The notes beneath the pieces were generated by a model, which was not told the origin of the DNA, did not search any database, and saw only the letters and a list, made by a program, of their open reading frames with translations. Position numbers and translations under genes: made by a program. A stretch of DNA of 64,000 nucleotides from an uncultured Lactobacillus sp. (GTDB lineage: Bacteria > Bacillota > Bacilli > Lactobacillales > Lactobacillaceae). How positions within the stretch are numbered: position 1 is the first letter of the stretch; the number at the start of each line of letters is the position of its first letter. This document shows, piece by piece, positions 37,318 through 45,529 of the stretch. The stretch covers positions 62,001 through 126,000 of the forward strand of contig CALFSK010000067.1 in NCBI GenBank assembly GCA_937916845.1, in the 5' to 3' direction.

Positions 37318-37376
37318 ATAAAAAAACTGGCTGACAAGTCTCGGGTAATGTACCGAAAACTTGTCAACCAATTTTT
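37318..37376. terminator. Bidirectional terminator
   Basis: AAAAACTGGCTGACAAGT pairs with ACTTGTCAACCAATTTTTT, with few mismatches, between the MFS gene and the small membrane peptide gene. Confidence 0.8.
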
Positions 37377-37436
37377 TAGATGCTGTATCCAACTTCAGAA
37401 TTCGCTCTGGTTTCCGATAACGGATAGCCAAGTGAA

Positions 37437-37589
37437 CTAAAGAAAGTCGATTTGGTGGAGATTTGCGGGCATCTTACCATAATGGTGGTCTACCGTCCCC
37501 GCTTGCATTGCTTTTGCGCCGTTCACAAAGTGAGCACCCGTAGCTGCGATCAAACCCATGCCTAAAATAGTAATAATACTCAATACCAT
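37437..37589 (-). CDS. Small membrane peptide (50 aa)
   Basis: A short gene missed by length cut-offs. Three tandem ATG codons (37595, 37592, 37589) follow AAAAGGGTGA; spacing favours the last. The peptide opens with a hydrophobic segment MVLSIITILGMGLIAATGAH and ends in a polar tail rich in His and Lys (VDHHYGKMPANLHQ). One membrane helix is predicted. A cre-like site lies about 32 bases upstream. It stops just before the bidirectional terminator, consistent with a real transcript. Function unknown. Confidence 0.5.
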   Translation of the reverse strand: MVLSIITILGMGLIAATGAHFVNGAKAMQAGTVDHHYGKMPANLHQIDFL

Positions 37590-37626
37590 CATCATTCACC
37601 CTTTTCTGATTACTTTACGGTTCCAT

Positions 37627-37639
37627 TGTAGCGCTTACA
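37627..37639 (-). promoter_or_regulatory. Cre-like palindrome
   Basis: TGTAGCGCTTACA, TGTA/TACA arms around GCGCT; on the minus strand TGTAAGCGCTACA resembles a CcpA site with about two deviations from consensus. It lies upstream of the small peptide gene. Confidence 0.35.
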
Positions 37640-37877
37640 CTAGCGGTGTCATTTGAGAACCATTAAAGAAAGATTAGGGTTTTCTTTTTTTAGCATTTTA
37701 TTCCAAAAACGTTAGATTCTTAACCTTTAAGCGTCAATAACTAATGATTTAGTGGTTTTGGGGCTTATAATATAAAGCGTTTTTGGGTGGGTTGGCGTAG
37801 AATAAATGGGGTTAAGTTGTTCACTTTACAAAAATAAATTCAAATGATTAAATTCTTATCGGAAGGGGTATTTGTTC

Positions 37878-38762
37878 ATGCAAATTAAGGAAGGCTACGT
37901 GCCGTTTCACGGCTATCAAACTTATTATCGGATCGTTGGGACCCAGCAAAATCGGCAAGTTCCGTTGTTATTACTACACGGTGGTCCAGGATCAACGCAT
38001 AATTATTTTGAAGCGTTCGATGAATTGGCCCGGACAACGGGCCGCCAAATTATTATGTATGATCAGTTAGGATGCGGGCGTTCGTCGATGCCTGATGAGC
38101 CTCGACTTTGGCAACCAGAAACGTGGGTCGCTGAATTACAGATGGTTCGGCACGCTTTAGGATTAGATAAAGTGCACTTGTTGGGCCAGTCTTGGGGTGG
38201 CATGCTGGCGATTATGTATTTGTGTGATCAGCAGCCAACGGGCATTCAAAGTCTGATTTTGGCTAGTACGTTGTCATCGGCTAAGCTGTGGGCGCAAGAA
38301 CAACATCGGTTAATAAAATTCATGTCGACCACGGATCAAGAAGCCATTGCGATGGCGGAACAAACGGGCGATTACACAACAGAAGCATACTTAGCGGCCA
38401 ACGCCCGGTTTATGACTGCGCACGCTGCGGGTCCGGTGACGGCAGCTTCACCAGCATTTTTGCAGCGCCCAAAACGTGCGGGCGTTACGGCGTATAACGT
38501 AGCTTGGGGCCCTAACGAGTATCACCCGACCGGTACGCTGGCTGATTATGATTATACCCAACAGTTAGGGCAGATTACGACGCCGACCCTAGTGACGAGC
38601 GGAACGAATGATTTATGCACGCCGTTGGTGGCGAAAACGATGGTCGATCAGTTACCAAATGCTGAATGGGCGTTATTTCCCCATAGTCGGCACATGGCTT
38701 TCATTGATGAACCGGCGGCGTATTTCAAACGTTTAGGAACTTGGTTAGAGGATTACGATTGA
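37878..38762 (+). CDS. pepI: Proline iminopeptidase (prolyl aminopeptidase)
   Basis: A 294-residue alpha/beta hydrolase of peptidase family S33. LLLLHGGPGSTHNYFEAF forms the oxyanion hole (HGGPG), the nucleophile is the Ser of GQSWGG (near 105), the Asp lies in SGTNDLCTP and the His in PHSRHMAF. PepI removes N-terminal proline from peptides, part of the casein-derived peptide breakdown of lactobacilli. The ATG at 37878 follows GGAAGGGG. The epithet pepI rests on the family motifs and the known single-domain size. Confidence 0.75.
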   Translation: MQIKEGYVPFHGYQTYYRIVGTQQNRQVPLLLLHGGPGSTHNYFEAFDELARTTGRQIIMYDQLGCGRSSMPDEPRLWQPETWVAELQMVRHALGLDKVHLLGQSWGGMLAIMYLCDQQPTGIQSLILASTLSSAKLWAQEQHRLIKFMSTTDQEAIAMAEQTGDYTTEAYLAANARFMTAHAAGPVTAASPAFLQRPKRAGVTAYNVAWGPNEYHPTGTLADYDYTQQLGQITTPTLVTSGTNDLCTPLVAKTMVDQLPNAEWALFPHSRHMAFIDEPAAYFKRLGTWLEDYD

Positions 38763-38825
38763 GTGTGAAAAACCATCTCGGAAATAACAATTTTATTTCC
38801 CGGGAAATTTTTGGCACAATATAAC

Positions 38826-38872
38826 CAAAAATGACGACTACCCTGAATCTGGGGTGTCGTCATTTTTAATGA
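38826..38872. terminator. Bidirectional terminator
   Basis: AAAAATGACGAC-ACCC pairs with GGGGTGTCGTCATTTTT between convergent genes. Confidence 0.85.
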
Positions 38873-39627
38873 CTTTTCTGATAAATAAAAACTAACCGGG
38901 TTGGGGTGGAACGCTGGGCGTCGAACTGGTAATCCGGGTGGTCAAAAGCTTTAATCCCGTCAAGGTCGTTGACTTGGTGCTCAGCTAAAAAGCGTACCAT
39001 GGCACCGCGCGCCATCTTTGCTAAGGTTGCTTTCGTTTTGAGTTGGCCATCGACCCAACTGGCAAAGACGATGTCAATCATGGGCTGATTCGGTGCCAAG
39101 TAGGGCGTAATGACCTTGGCGTACTCTAACGAGGCAAGGTTAACGATGGGTTCCGGGTTTGAGGTGAGTGCTTGATATAAATGGTTACCCCAAAAAGTAT
39201 ATAAATTCGGCGTGGCCCCGATTCCTAAACGGGCCTGCATTTCTAGTCGGTAAGGCACAACGCCGTCAAAGGGGCGCAGAATCCCGTAAAACCCTGACAA
39301 GATTCGCAAGTTATTGCGGACATAGTCAAGGGCGGGCTGCGTGAAAATGTTCGGCGCCATGTAACGATACTGAATACCACTGTAGCTGAGTAAGGCGGGG
39401 GTTTGGTGCCGCGTTAAGTCGAGCTCTTGCAGCCACTTGAAGTTGGCTTGGGCCAGTTTGTCGCTGCAATGCCACAGGGCTTTAGCTTCGTCATAGTTAA
39501 GCTGGCGCATTTGGTGTAGAATTTGGGTCGTTTGCGCTAAATATTGTGGTTGCGTCTCAACGGGAAAACTATCCTGATCAACGACCATCTTCTTAGCTGG
39601 TGCAATAATGATTTTCGTGGGGCTCAC
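38866..39627 (-). CDS. yaaA: YaaA (DUF328) peroxide stress protein
   Basis: About 253 residues of the YaaA family: IIAPAKKM at the start, SYSGIQYRYM, RILSGFYGILRPFDGVVPYRLEM and FASWVDGQLK-KA are conserved. In E. coli YaaA lowers intracellular free iron under peroxide. The start is uncertain: homologues begin directly with the (M)KIIIAPAK strand, but here the codon at that position is ACG. The nearest in-frame start upstream is a GTG at 39627 with a close GGAAAG. No partner genes are seen. Confidence 0.75.
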   Translation of the reverse strand: MSPTKIIIAPAKKMVVDQDSFPVETQPQYLAQTTQILHQMRQLNYDEAKALWHCSDKLAQANFKWLQELDLTRHQTPALLSYSGIQYRYMAPNIFTQPALDYVRNNLRILSGFYGILRPFDGVVPYRLEMQARLGIGATPNLYTFWGNHLYQALTSNPEPIVNLASLEYAKVITPYLAPNQPMIDIVFASWVDGQLKTKATLAKMARGAMVRFLAEHQVNDLDGIKAFDHPDYQFDAQRSTPTRLVFIYQKSH

Positions 39628-39817
39628 TTCTTTCCATGGTGCCAATAAGATTAGGTTTAAGCATACCACTTGCTAAGGGTGGTCGGGAGTTGGATTGTCA
39701 GAGAGTTCATCTAAGTTATGCTATGATTGGCTTTAAATAAGTGAACGGTGACTTTTAAAATCGGATCCACTAGCTGGGTGTTGTTTTAGTAGCTACTAGT
39801 AATGGGAGGAAATTAAT

Positions 39818-40777
39818 ATGCACGCAGTAGTTGTAGCTCGGCCAGGTGGGCCAGAAGTCCTTAACTATCAAGAAGTACCGACTCCAGTTGTCAAACCAGG
39901 TTGGACACGGATCAAAGTGGGTGGCTTTGGGATTAATCATTCGGAAGTATTTACGCGTGAAGGTAAGTCGCCGAGTGTTCAATTTCCCCGGATATTAGGA
40001 ATTGAAGTAGTTGGGACGATTGATGAAACGAGTGCGCCTGAACAATTTCAGGTGGGACAAACGGTTGTGTCACTGATGGGCGAAATGGGGCGGGCGTTTG
40101 ATGGTAGTTATGCTGAGTACGTTTTATTACCTAATGCACAGATTTATCCGGTAACGACTGACCTAGATTGGCCGCGCCTGGCTGCCGTCCCGGAAACGTT
40201 CTACACGGCGTTTGGGATTTATCAAAGTTTACAGCTCCATGACGGTGACCGAGTTCTAATTCGTGCAGCTACTAGTGGGGTCGGTGTTGCAATTCTAAAG
40301 TTGATGAAGGCCTCGGGTATTGATCTTTCAGTGAGTGGGACGACGCGGTCTGATCGTAAAGACGCGGCGCTTACGGCACTTGGAATTGATCAAGTCATTC
40401 ATACACCGAACGCTAATCAACTCCCATCGACCGTCGGGGAATTCGATAAGGTGGTCGACCTGATTGGTCCTTCGGCAGTCCGGGATTCGCTAGAGCATAC
40501 GGCTGAATTTGGTATTGTTAGTTCAACTGGTGAACTTGGCGGTGTTTGGACACTGGACGGGTTTGATCCGATTATGGATATTCCTAACAATCGCTATCTC
40601 ACGGGATTTTATTCCGGAGACGTGGATGCGGCGCATGTGCAGGCGTTATTTGATTTTATTGCGAGGCATAATGTTGATGTTACGCCGGAAAAGGTCTTTA
40701 AATTGGCTGAAACCCGGTCAGCGCACGAATACCTGGCAACTAGTGTTGGGTTAGGCAAAGTTGTGGTTTTACCATAG
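39818..40777 (+). CDS. Zinc-independent quinone oxidoreductase (MDR family)
   Basis: A 319-residue medium-chain dehydrogenase: MHAVVVARPGGPEVLNY opening, RILGIEVVGTID in the N-terminal domain, and a Rossmann core RVLIRAATSGVGVAILKLMK. No zinc ligands are seen, so it belongs to the quinone oxidoreductase-type NADPH reductases. RBS GGGAGGAAA. Single gene. Confidence 0.8.
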   Translation: MHAVVVARPGGPEVLNYQEVPTPVVKPGWTRIKVGGFGINHSEVFTREGKSPSVQFPRILGIEVVGTIDETSAPEQFQVGQTVVSLMGEMGRAFDGSYAEYVLLPNAQIYPVTTDLDWPRLAAVPETFYTAFGIYQSLQLHDGDRVLIRAATSGVGVAILKLMKASGIDLSVSGTTRSDRKDAALTALGIDQVIHTPNANQLPSTVGEFDKVVDLIGPSAVRDSLEHTAEFGIVSSTGELGGVWTLDGFDPIMDIPNNRYLTGFYSGDVDAAHVQALFDFIARHNVDVTPEKVFKLAETRSAHEYLATSVGLGKVVVLP

Positions 40778-40904
40778 TGGTGTGAAGTGGTTCTAATTTA
40801 AGCTAATCCGACCAGTGTCAAAAATAAAGGCCAATCATTATGAACGTATGTTCCTTTAGTAGTATAATTAACTTACTGATATGATTATAAAGGAGTTCAT
40901 AAAA

Positions 40905-41339
40905 ATGGATATTTCACTATTGAAGCAAGTTGTCAGCACGACCAATAAGATTGCCCTTGGTACAGCGGTTAACAATGAAGCTGAAGTTAAAATTGTTAAC
41001 TTTGTCTGGTTTGAAGATCGTCCTAATACGTTGTACTTTTCGTCAGTTAAGACTAGTGCGGCGCTGAAGACGTATGATCAAAACCCAGATGTCGCGTTTA
41101 TCACGGTGCCAAATGACGGGACTCCGGGCAACCCGTATCTACGGGCCCAACACGTAAAGTTACACCGTTCTGACAAGACGATGGCTGATTTATTGCCGCG
41201 CTATTTAGAGACGGTTCCTAATTATCAAAAAGTTTGGGACGCGATTGGCTCATCATTAGTCGTGTTCGAACTCCAAGTAACCGACTTGTTTGTCGATGGT
41301 GGGATTGGCCAAGCCAAGGAAACGTTAACCTTTAAATAA
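40905..41339 (+). CDS. Pyridoxamine 5'-phosphate oxidase-like FMN protein
   Basis: A 144-residue split-barrel protein (KIALGTAVNNEAEVKIVNFVWFED, later PNTLYFSSVKTSAALK and NPYLRAQHVKLHRS). Members bind FMN or F420-like cofactors and reduce small molecules. The ATG at 40905 follows AAGGAG. Single gene with a terminator downstream. Confidence 0.7.
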   Translation: MDISLLKQVVSTTNKIALGTAVNNEAEVKIVNFVWFEDRPNTLYFSSVKTSAALKTYDQNPDVAFITVPNDGTPGNPYLRAQHVKLHRSDKTMADLLPRYLETVPNYQKVWDAIGSSLVVFELQVTDLFVDGGIGQAKETLTFK

Positions 41340-41346
41340 CTTGTAA

Positions 41347-41396
41347 AAAAACACAAAAGTAGCCCGGTAAAATCAAATTTTACCGGGCTACTTTGC
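41347..41396. terminator. Bidirectional terminator
   Basis: AAAAGTAGCCCGGTAAAAT pairs with ATTTTACCGGGCTACTTT; convergent genes. Confidence 0.9.
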
Positions 41397-41861
41397 GTCT
41401 GGGTTAATAATTTTTTGCATGCGATAGTTGGTCAACTTAATGCCAGCACGTTCGACCTGTTGCACGCGAATCACTTGGTAGCCTTGCTGTTCAAAGAATG
41501 GTCGCGCAGTAATGGAAGCAGCCGTTTCGTAACGGTTTACGGGGATGGCTTGTTCCAAGGCAGTCGCTAATGCCCATGCGATGCCTTGACGTTGGTACTC
41601 GGCATGCACATATAATCGGTCCAAATAGCCAGTGGCGGTCATGTCGGCGAAACCAACTAGCTGGTCAGCCTGACTAGCGACTAGTGTTGTATGGGCGGCG
41701 AGGGTGGTTTGCCAGCGCGCCCGGGTGGCTGCATCGTCCAGTCCAATCCAAGCGGTCAGCTGTGCCGGTGTGTAATCTTTGGCGTTGACCGTTTGAATGG
41801 TTTGCTTAAACAATTGCCGCACATCTTCGAAATCCGTGGGTTGATAATGACGGATGATCAT
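41388..41861 (-). CDS. GNAT family N-acetyltransferase
   Basis: A 157-residue GNAT protein: RLYVHAEYQRQGIAWALATALE is the acetyl-CoA pyrophosphate loop (R-x-Q-G-I-A, with the usual second G replaced by W). The C-terminal GIKLTNYRMQK is a common ending of the group. Substrate unknown. Confidence 0.8.
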   Translation of the reverse strand: MIIRHYQPTDFEDVRQLFKQTIQTVNAKDYTPAQLTAWIGLDDAATRARWQTTLAAHTTLVASQADQLVGFADMTATGYLDRLYVHAEYQRQGIAWALATALEQAIPVNRYETAASITARPFFEQQGYQVIRVQQVERAGIKLTNYRMQKIINPDAK

Positions 41862-41929
41862 CAGTGCTCACCTGCTTTCATCAGCTCATTGTAGCAAAAA
41901 AGCCGACTAATGCGTCGACCCTTCCTTAT

Positions 41930-42394
41930 TTAAGCTTTAATTTTTAAGGTGGCGAGCTGGTTGCCTTGAGAAATTAACCCAGTCTGGCTAATTTCAAAGT
42001 CGGCCGCCTGCTTGTCAATTAACCCACAAGTGACCAGTGCGGACTGGTTTGCGGCGTGAATCGCATCAATTGATACGTTGGCCAGCATGACATCAGCTGA
42101 GACTGCATCACCCACTGTAACTTGCCAATTAATGATTTGGTCATCCAAATTAGCGGTTAAATCACCGATCTGTACGAGATACTCGCAACCAAAGTCCGCG
42201 GCAATTGTGACTGTCTGCGCCGTAACTGCCGTAATCTGACCAGCAATTGGGGCGTGAATTTCACCTTCCATTGGTTCGACAGCAAAGCCAGCGGTAATGG
42301 TCGTTTCACCCGCTTTTCTCAGATCCACATACATCCCATTAACTGGTGCAGCTAAAGTAACCGTGCGTTTGCGTTGGAATAATTTCATCATCAT
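41930..42394 (-). CDS. Degenerate EIIA(Glc)-like domain protein
   Basis: A 154-residue stand-alone domain with the PTS EIIA glucose-type fold: LAAPVNGMYVDL, AVEPMEGEIHAPIAGQI and GCEYLVQIGD align with the family. The phosphorylated His (in FVHFG) is Gln75 here, and the second active-site His (in the HA segment) is Gln60. It cannot accept phosphate in the usual way; it may be a regulatory or folded relic, but the frame is open. Start by GGAGGTC before three ATG codons at 42394. Confidence 0.75.
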   Translation of the reverse strand: MMMKLFQRKRTVTLAAPVNGMYVDLRKAGETTITAGFAVEPMEGEIHAPIAGQITAVTAQTVTIAADFGCEYLVQIGDLTANLDDQIINWQVTVGDAVSADVMLANVSIDAIHAANQSALVTCGLIDKQAADFEISQTGLISQGNQLATLKIKA

Positions 42395-42529
42395 AAAGAC
42401 CTCCATTAAGTCAGGTTCAATCACCGGTGGCCACCAGTTTCATCAATTTATTAAGTGCTTTCTTAATTCGCCTTTACTGTAACTTATCGAACGGGTTTCA
42501 AGTCAAGCGTCATTCGCAAAAAAATTGAA

Positions 42530-42568
42530 ATAAAAAAAGCCGACCGCTGAAAAGGGTCGACTTTTTGT
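42530..42568 (-). terminator. Terminator downstream of the oppA-like gene
   Basis: AAAGCCGACC pairs loosely with GGGTCGACTTTTT; it follows the oppA-like stop on the minus strand. Confidence 0.7.
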
Positions 42569-42589
42569 TTTGAAATTATTTAGATCAGC

Positions 42590-44233
42590 CTACTTTAGGT
42601 ACGCAGTTCGATAGCTCGGAACGCCACTGAAGTTATTGTAAACGACACCTTTCAAGTTCGATTTGACGAGCATGTTGGTACTGCCTTCATAGAGGGAAAC
42701 GCCGGCTTGGTCGCGAGTCGCTAATTGCGCAGCTTGGACTAAATCTTGGTAACGTTTTGTCGGGTTGAGGGCGTCAGCGCCGTCCGCTTTGGTCATTAAT
42801 TGGTCAAATTGATGACTGTTATAGTGCCCCATGTTGGAATTACTGTCAGCCGTTAAAATCGTGAGCGCCCGTGATGGGTCCGCAAAATCCATGTTCCAGC
42901 CGGCAAGGTTTAGCTGGAACTCACCCTTGGAGACTTTTCCAAGCATGGCGTTAAATGGCATTGGTTTGACGTTAACTTTGATTCCAGGGAGGTTGCGGGT
43001 CAATTGCCCTTGAATAAATTCCGCGACTTGGTGGGTCGTATCATTGTCGCCACAAGTTAAAGTCAGGGTGATCTGTTTGGTCCCTAATTGATGCTGGGCT
43101 TTCTTATACAAAGACCGGGCCTGGTTAATATCGGTATCGACCGTTTGCTTGACGTAGGCGTCCTGCGTAAAGTCTTTGCCCGTTTTAGGATTCTTAGCCA
43201 TGTTTTTTACGGCAAAGGTTTTAGCGGGACGGGCACCGTTTTGTAACACTTTATCAACTAATTGTTGCCGGTTGATGGCGAGTGAGACGGCGGTCCGTAA
43301 GTCGTGGTTCGCGGCCGTTTTATCCTTTTCGTTAAATTGAATAAACTCGAGGGTCCCAGTCGGTAACGTTTTACGTTCGGCATTGTTCTTGTTCTGAACG
43401 TTTTGTTCACCGCTCAGCGTGACCGTGTCCAGTTTGTTGGATTGATACAAGTTGTAGGCGGTCGTGGTTGATTTAATCACTTGGTAGTTGATCTTCTTAA
43501 GCTTAACGACCTTACGAGCGTAGTAATCGGGGTTCTTAGTTAGCGTCCAAGTATCGTTAGTTCCAGTCCAGCCGTTCAGCACGAAGGCGCCGTTGTAGAC
43601 CGCCTTTTTAGCGGTGGTACCGTAAGCGCGACCGTATTTTTGAACGGCACGTTGGTTCAAAGGATAGAAGGTTATGTTAGCCAGAACCTTTTTGAAATAT
43701 GAGGCCGGTTTGCTCAAGGTAATGGTGAGTTGGTGGTCCCCGTTGGCTTTAACGCCAAGTGAAGTGGGGGCTTTCTTACCAGCCGCAATTGCATCGGCGT
43801 TTTTAATATTGCTAAATAAATACGTGAATTCTGACTTTGATTTGGGGTTGAGCGTGCGCTCCCATGAATAAACGAAGTCGTGGGCGGTCACCGATTGGCC
43901 GTTGCTCCACTTTGCGTTGTGACGCAATTTGATGACGTAGGTTTTGCCGTCTTTTGAAACGGTCGTCTTAGTGGCTAAAGCGTTGACGGGGTGACTTTTG
44001 GCATCCAGCCGGTAAAGTCCTTCGTCAATTTGACTTAGTTGTTCTTGAGAAGTGCTATCGGTGATTTTAGCCGGGTCGAGGCTCATAATCGCCGTTCCTT
44101 CAGAGAGGTTGAGGGTCTGATTTGGTGTGGTCTTAGTAGGCTTAGATTGGGCGTTAACTGTAAAGGCGATCCCGCCGACGAGCGCGACCCCGGCAACTGT
44201 TAATAATGTTTTTTGTGTAGTAGACAAGCTCAT
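42590..44233 (-). CDS. OppA-like peptide-binding protein without lipobox
   Basis: A 547-residue solute-binding protein of family 5. Core motifs: LNLSEGTAIMSLDP, KWSNGQSVTAHDFVYSWER and FNEKDKTAANHDLRTAVSLAINR. The N-terminal region (TLLTVAGVALVGGIAFTVNAQS) is a hydrophobic signal, but there is no cysteine to serve as lipobox, so it may be membrane-anchored by an uncleaved helix or released after VNA. No permease or ATPase genes follow, so it is an orphan receptor. The ATG at 44233 follows GGAGGAA. Upstream lies a T-box leader, so its level should track uncharged tRNA. Confidence 0.8.
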   Translation of the reverse strand: MSLSTTQKTLLTVAGVALVGGIAFTVNAQSKPTKTTPNQTLNLSEGTAIMSLDPAKITDSTSQEQLSQIDEGLYRLDAKSHPVNALATKTTVSKDGKTYVIKLRHNAKWSNGQSVTAHDFVYSWERTLNPKSKSEFTYLFSNIKNADAIAAGKKAPTSLGVKANGDHQLTITLSKPASYFKKVLANITFYPLNQRAVQKYGRAYGTTAKKAVYNGAFVLNGWTGTNDTWTLTKNPDYYARKVVKLKKINYQVIKSTTTAYNLYQSNKLDTVTLSGEQNVQNKNNAERKTLPTGTLEFIQFNEKDKTAANHDLRTAVSLAINRQQLVDKVLQNGARPAKTFAVKNMAKNPKTGKDFTQDAYVKQTVDTDINQARSLYKKAQHQLGTKQITLTLTCGDNDTTHQVAEFIQGQLTRNLPGIKVNVKPMPFNAMLGKVSKGEFQLNLAGWNMDFADPSRALTILTADSNSNMGHYNSHQFDQLMTKADGADALNPTKRYQDLVQAAQLATRDQAGVSLYEGSTNMLVKSNLKGVVYNNFSGVPSYRTAYLK

Positions 44234-44329
44234 AATGATGAATTCCTCCAAAAATAATTTGATTGTTGGTGTTATGATTCATCGAGCGTTGCCATCGTTT
44301 GTTTACCATTTTGTTCACCCCGTTTTAAA

Positions 44330-44630
44330 GTCAAAAAAACCGTCCTTATACAGCCAATGCTGCGATAAGGACGGTTAATAAACCGCGGTGCCACCTTAAT
44401 TGAGTACACTTCAATCATCATTGATCAAATATGCACTCCTTCTCTGTAGGGAACCAACATTCCCCTGACAACTGACGTATGTCGCACGTCTTTCCGTACT
44501 CTTAGCAAGCTAGTTTCGGAAAAGCCCTCGGTGGTCCATTTAATTACCTGCGTTCGGCCATACTCTCAGCAACGATGACTCTCTGTGCGGGCACGATAAT
44601 CTTGATCTCCACCTCATTGGTTTATAAGGA
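44330..44630 (-). ncRNA. T-box riboswitch leader
   Basis: On the minus strand a leader of about 300 bases ends with the T-box sequence AAGGTGGCACCGCGG (44384-44398) followed by a terminator (44334-44376: CCGTCCTTAT and ATAAGGACGG with a T run). Upstream, a Stem I-like region (44530-44620) opens with GAGGTGG and closes with CCACC. A probable specifier loop is AAATGGACC; TGG (Trp) at 44536-44538 is my best reading, with low certainty. Binding of an uncharged tRNA would favour the antiterminator. It controls the OppA-like gene. Confidence 0.85.
44334..44376 (-). terminator. T-box terminator
   Basis: AACCGTCCTTAT pairs with ATAAGGACGGTT followed by T; part of the T-box switch. Confidence 0.85.
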
Positions 44631-44724
44631 CGATATTTAAGTTGGACTAAGTATAAGGCTTATGAAAATGGTTTGTCAACTCAATTTTTAATTTTGATGT
44701 TAGTGAATAAAAATTCGGTGCTGC

Positions 44725-44766
44725 TTTCCAATAGAATTGTTTCACGTGAAACAATTCTATTGGAAA
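44725..44766. other. parS site inside a 42-bp perfect palindrome
   Basis: The 16-base TGTTTCACGTGAAACA at 44738-44753 is the centre of a palindrome that stays perfect for 21 bases on each side (outer arms TTTCCAATAGAATTG and complement). No other parS here has such long symmetry. It lies in a gene-free stretch between the T-box and the 78-residue hypothetical gene. Confidence 0.9.
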
Positions 44767-45048
44767 AGGGATTTGTGACCAACTTCAACGTGAAAATCTG
44801 GCAGCACTCGTAAATAATTGAAAGTTAATTTAACGCCTATAAAAGTTTTTGAAAAATAGATATTATACAGGGATTTCGTTGAAAATTCAGGCTTTAGTAG
44901 ACTTTGAAATTATGCCAGTAATTTAAGATGGTAATTGATAGCAGTTGAAATGATGAGATTGTGTGGTTCAGGAGTCTATCCGTGTTACTAATGATTTAGC
45001 GGGGAACATTAGAACGACTGTATGCATTTATATCCTGATTTTACGAAT
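44767..45048. other. Gene-free AT-rich stretch
   Basis: No plausible coding frame, RNA gene or repeat is seen between the parS palindrome and the next terminator. Confidence 0.5.
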
Positions 45049-45084
45049 AAAAAAATCCCGCTGAATTTCAGCGAGACTTTTTTG
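45049..45084 (-). terminator. Terminator of the 78-residue hypothetical gene
   Basis: AATCCCGCTGAA pairs with TTCAGCGAGACTTTTTT. Confidence 0.75.
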
Positions 45085-45089
45085 GGTGA

Positions 45090-45326
45090 TTAGAGACGGC
45101 TGTTATAAATCAAGAAACTGATGTAACAGGTGTCGCCATTTGGAAGATCGTACCCGGTGGTTTCACGAGGGCCAGCACTTTCGTGTAAGACCGTGAATTC
45201 ACCTGAACCATAATCTTGGTCGTTAAGGTATGTCACGAGGCGTTCGTCGCATTCGGCTAAGGTTTTACCCGTAACTACGCGGCGGTTCCAGCCACGATGA
45301 ATCGTACCACTGTTAGGATTAATCAT
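45090..45326 (-). CDS. Hypothetical protein, 78 residues
   Basis: A short soluble protein (MINPNSGTIHRGWNRRVVTG...). No domain is recognised. The ATG lacks a clear ribosome-binding site. It lies between the parS palindrome and the tnpB remnant and has its own terminator, which supports expression. Confidence 0.45.
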   Translation of the reverse strand: MINPNSGTIHRGWNRRVVTGKTLAECDERLVTYLNDQDYGSGEFTVLHESAGPRETTGYDLPNGDTCYISFLIYNSRL

Positions 45327-45424
45327 ATTCTCAACTGCTATGCAAAATATGGAGAAATGTAGAAAAACATTACTGACTTCTACATTTAGAAAGATTACAT
45401 ATTTCCTTTCTTAATTTTTGCTTG

Positions 45425-45529
45425 CTACCGTTATAACGCCGGTGTTCCGATATTCCACCAGGGAGTAATCACATTGACCAACTATGACAGCTTAAGGGCT
45501 TTAGCCAGCCCCGTTAAATTATTATTTTT
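45425..45529 (-). ncRNA. Candidate omega RNA / right end of the tnpB element
   Basis: Just downstream of tnpB on the same strand lie GC-rich stems in an AT-rich setting: GGGCT/AGCCC around GGCTAA, and CTGGTG/CACCGG around a GAATATCGG loop. In the IS200/IS605 superfamily, omega RNA spans the tnpB 3' end and right element end and guides TnpB. Assignment rests on position and folding only. Confidence 0.45.

Noticed and set aside
37231..37440. Open frames of 61-69 codons past the MFS gene end
   Set aside because: They overlap the MFS C-terminus and a strong bidirectional terminator.
44334..44376. Free-standing terminator for the T-box leader region
   Set aside because: It belongs to the T-box switch itself and is listed as part of it.
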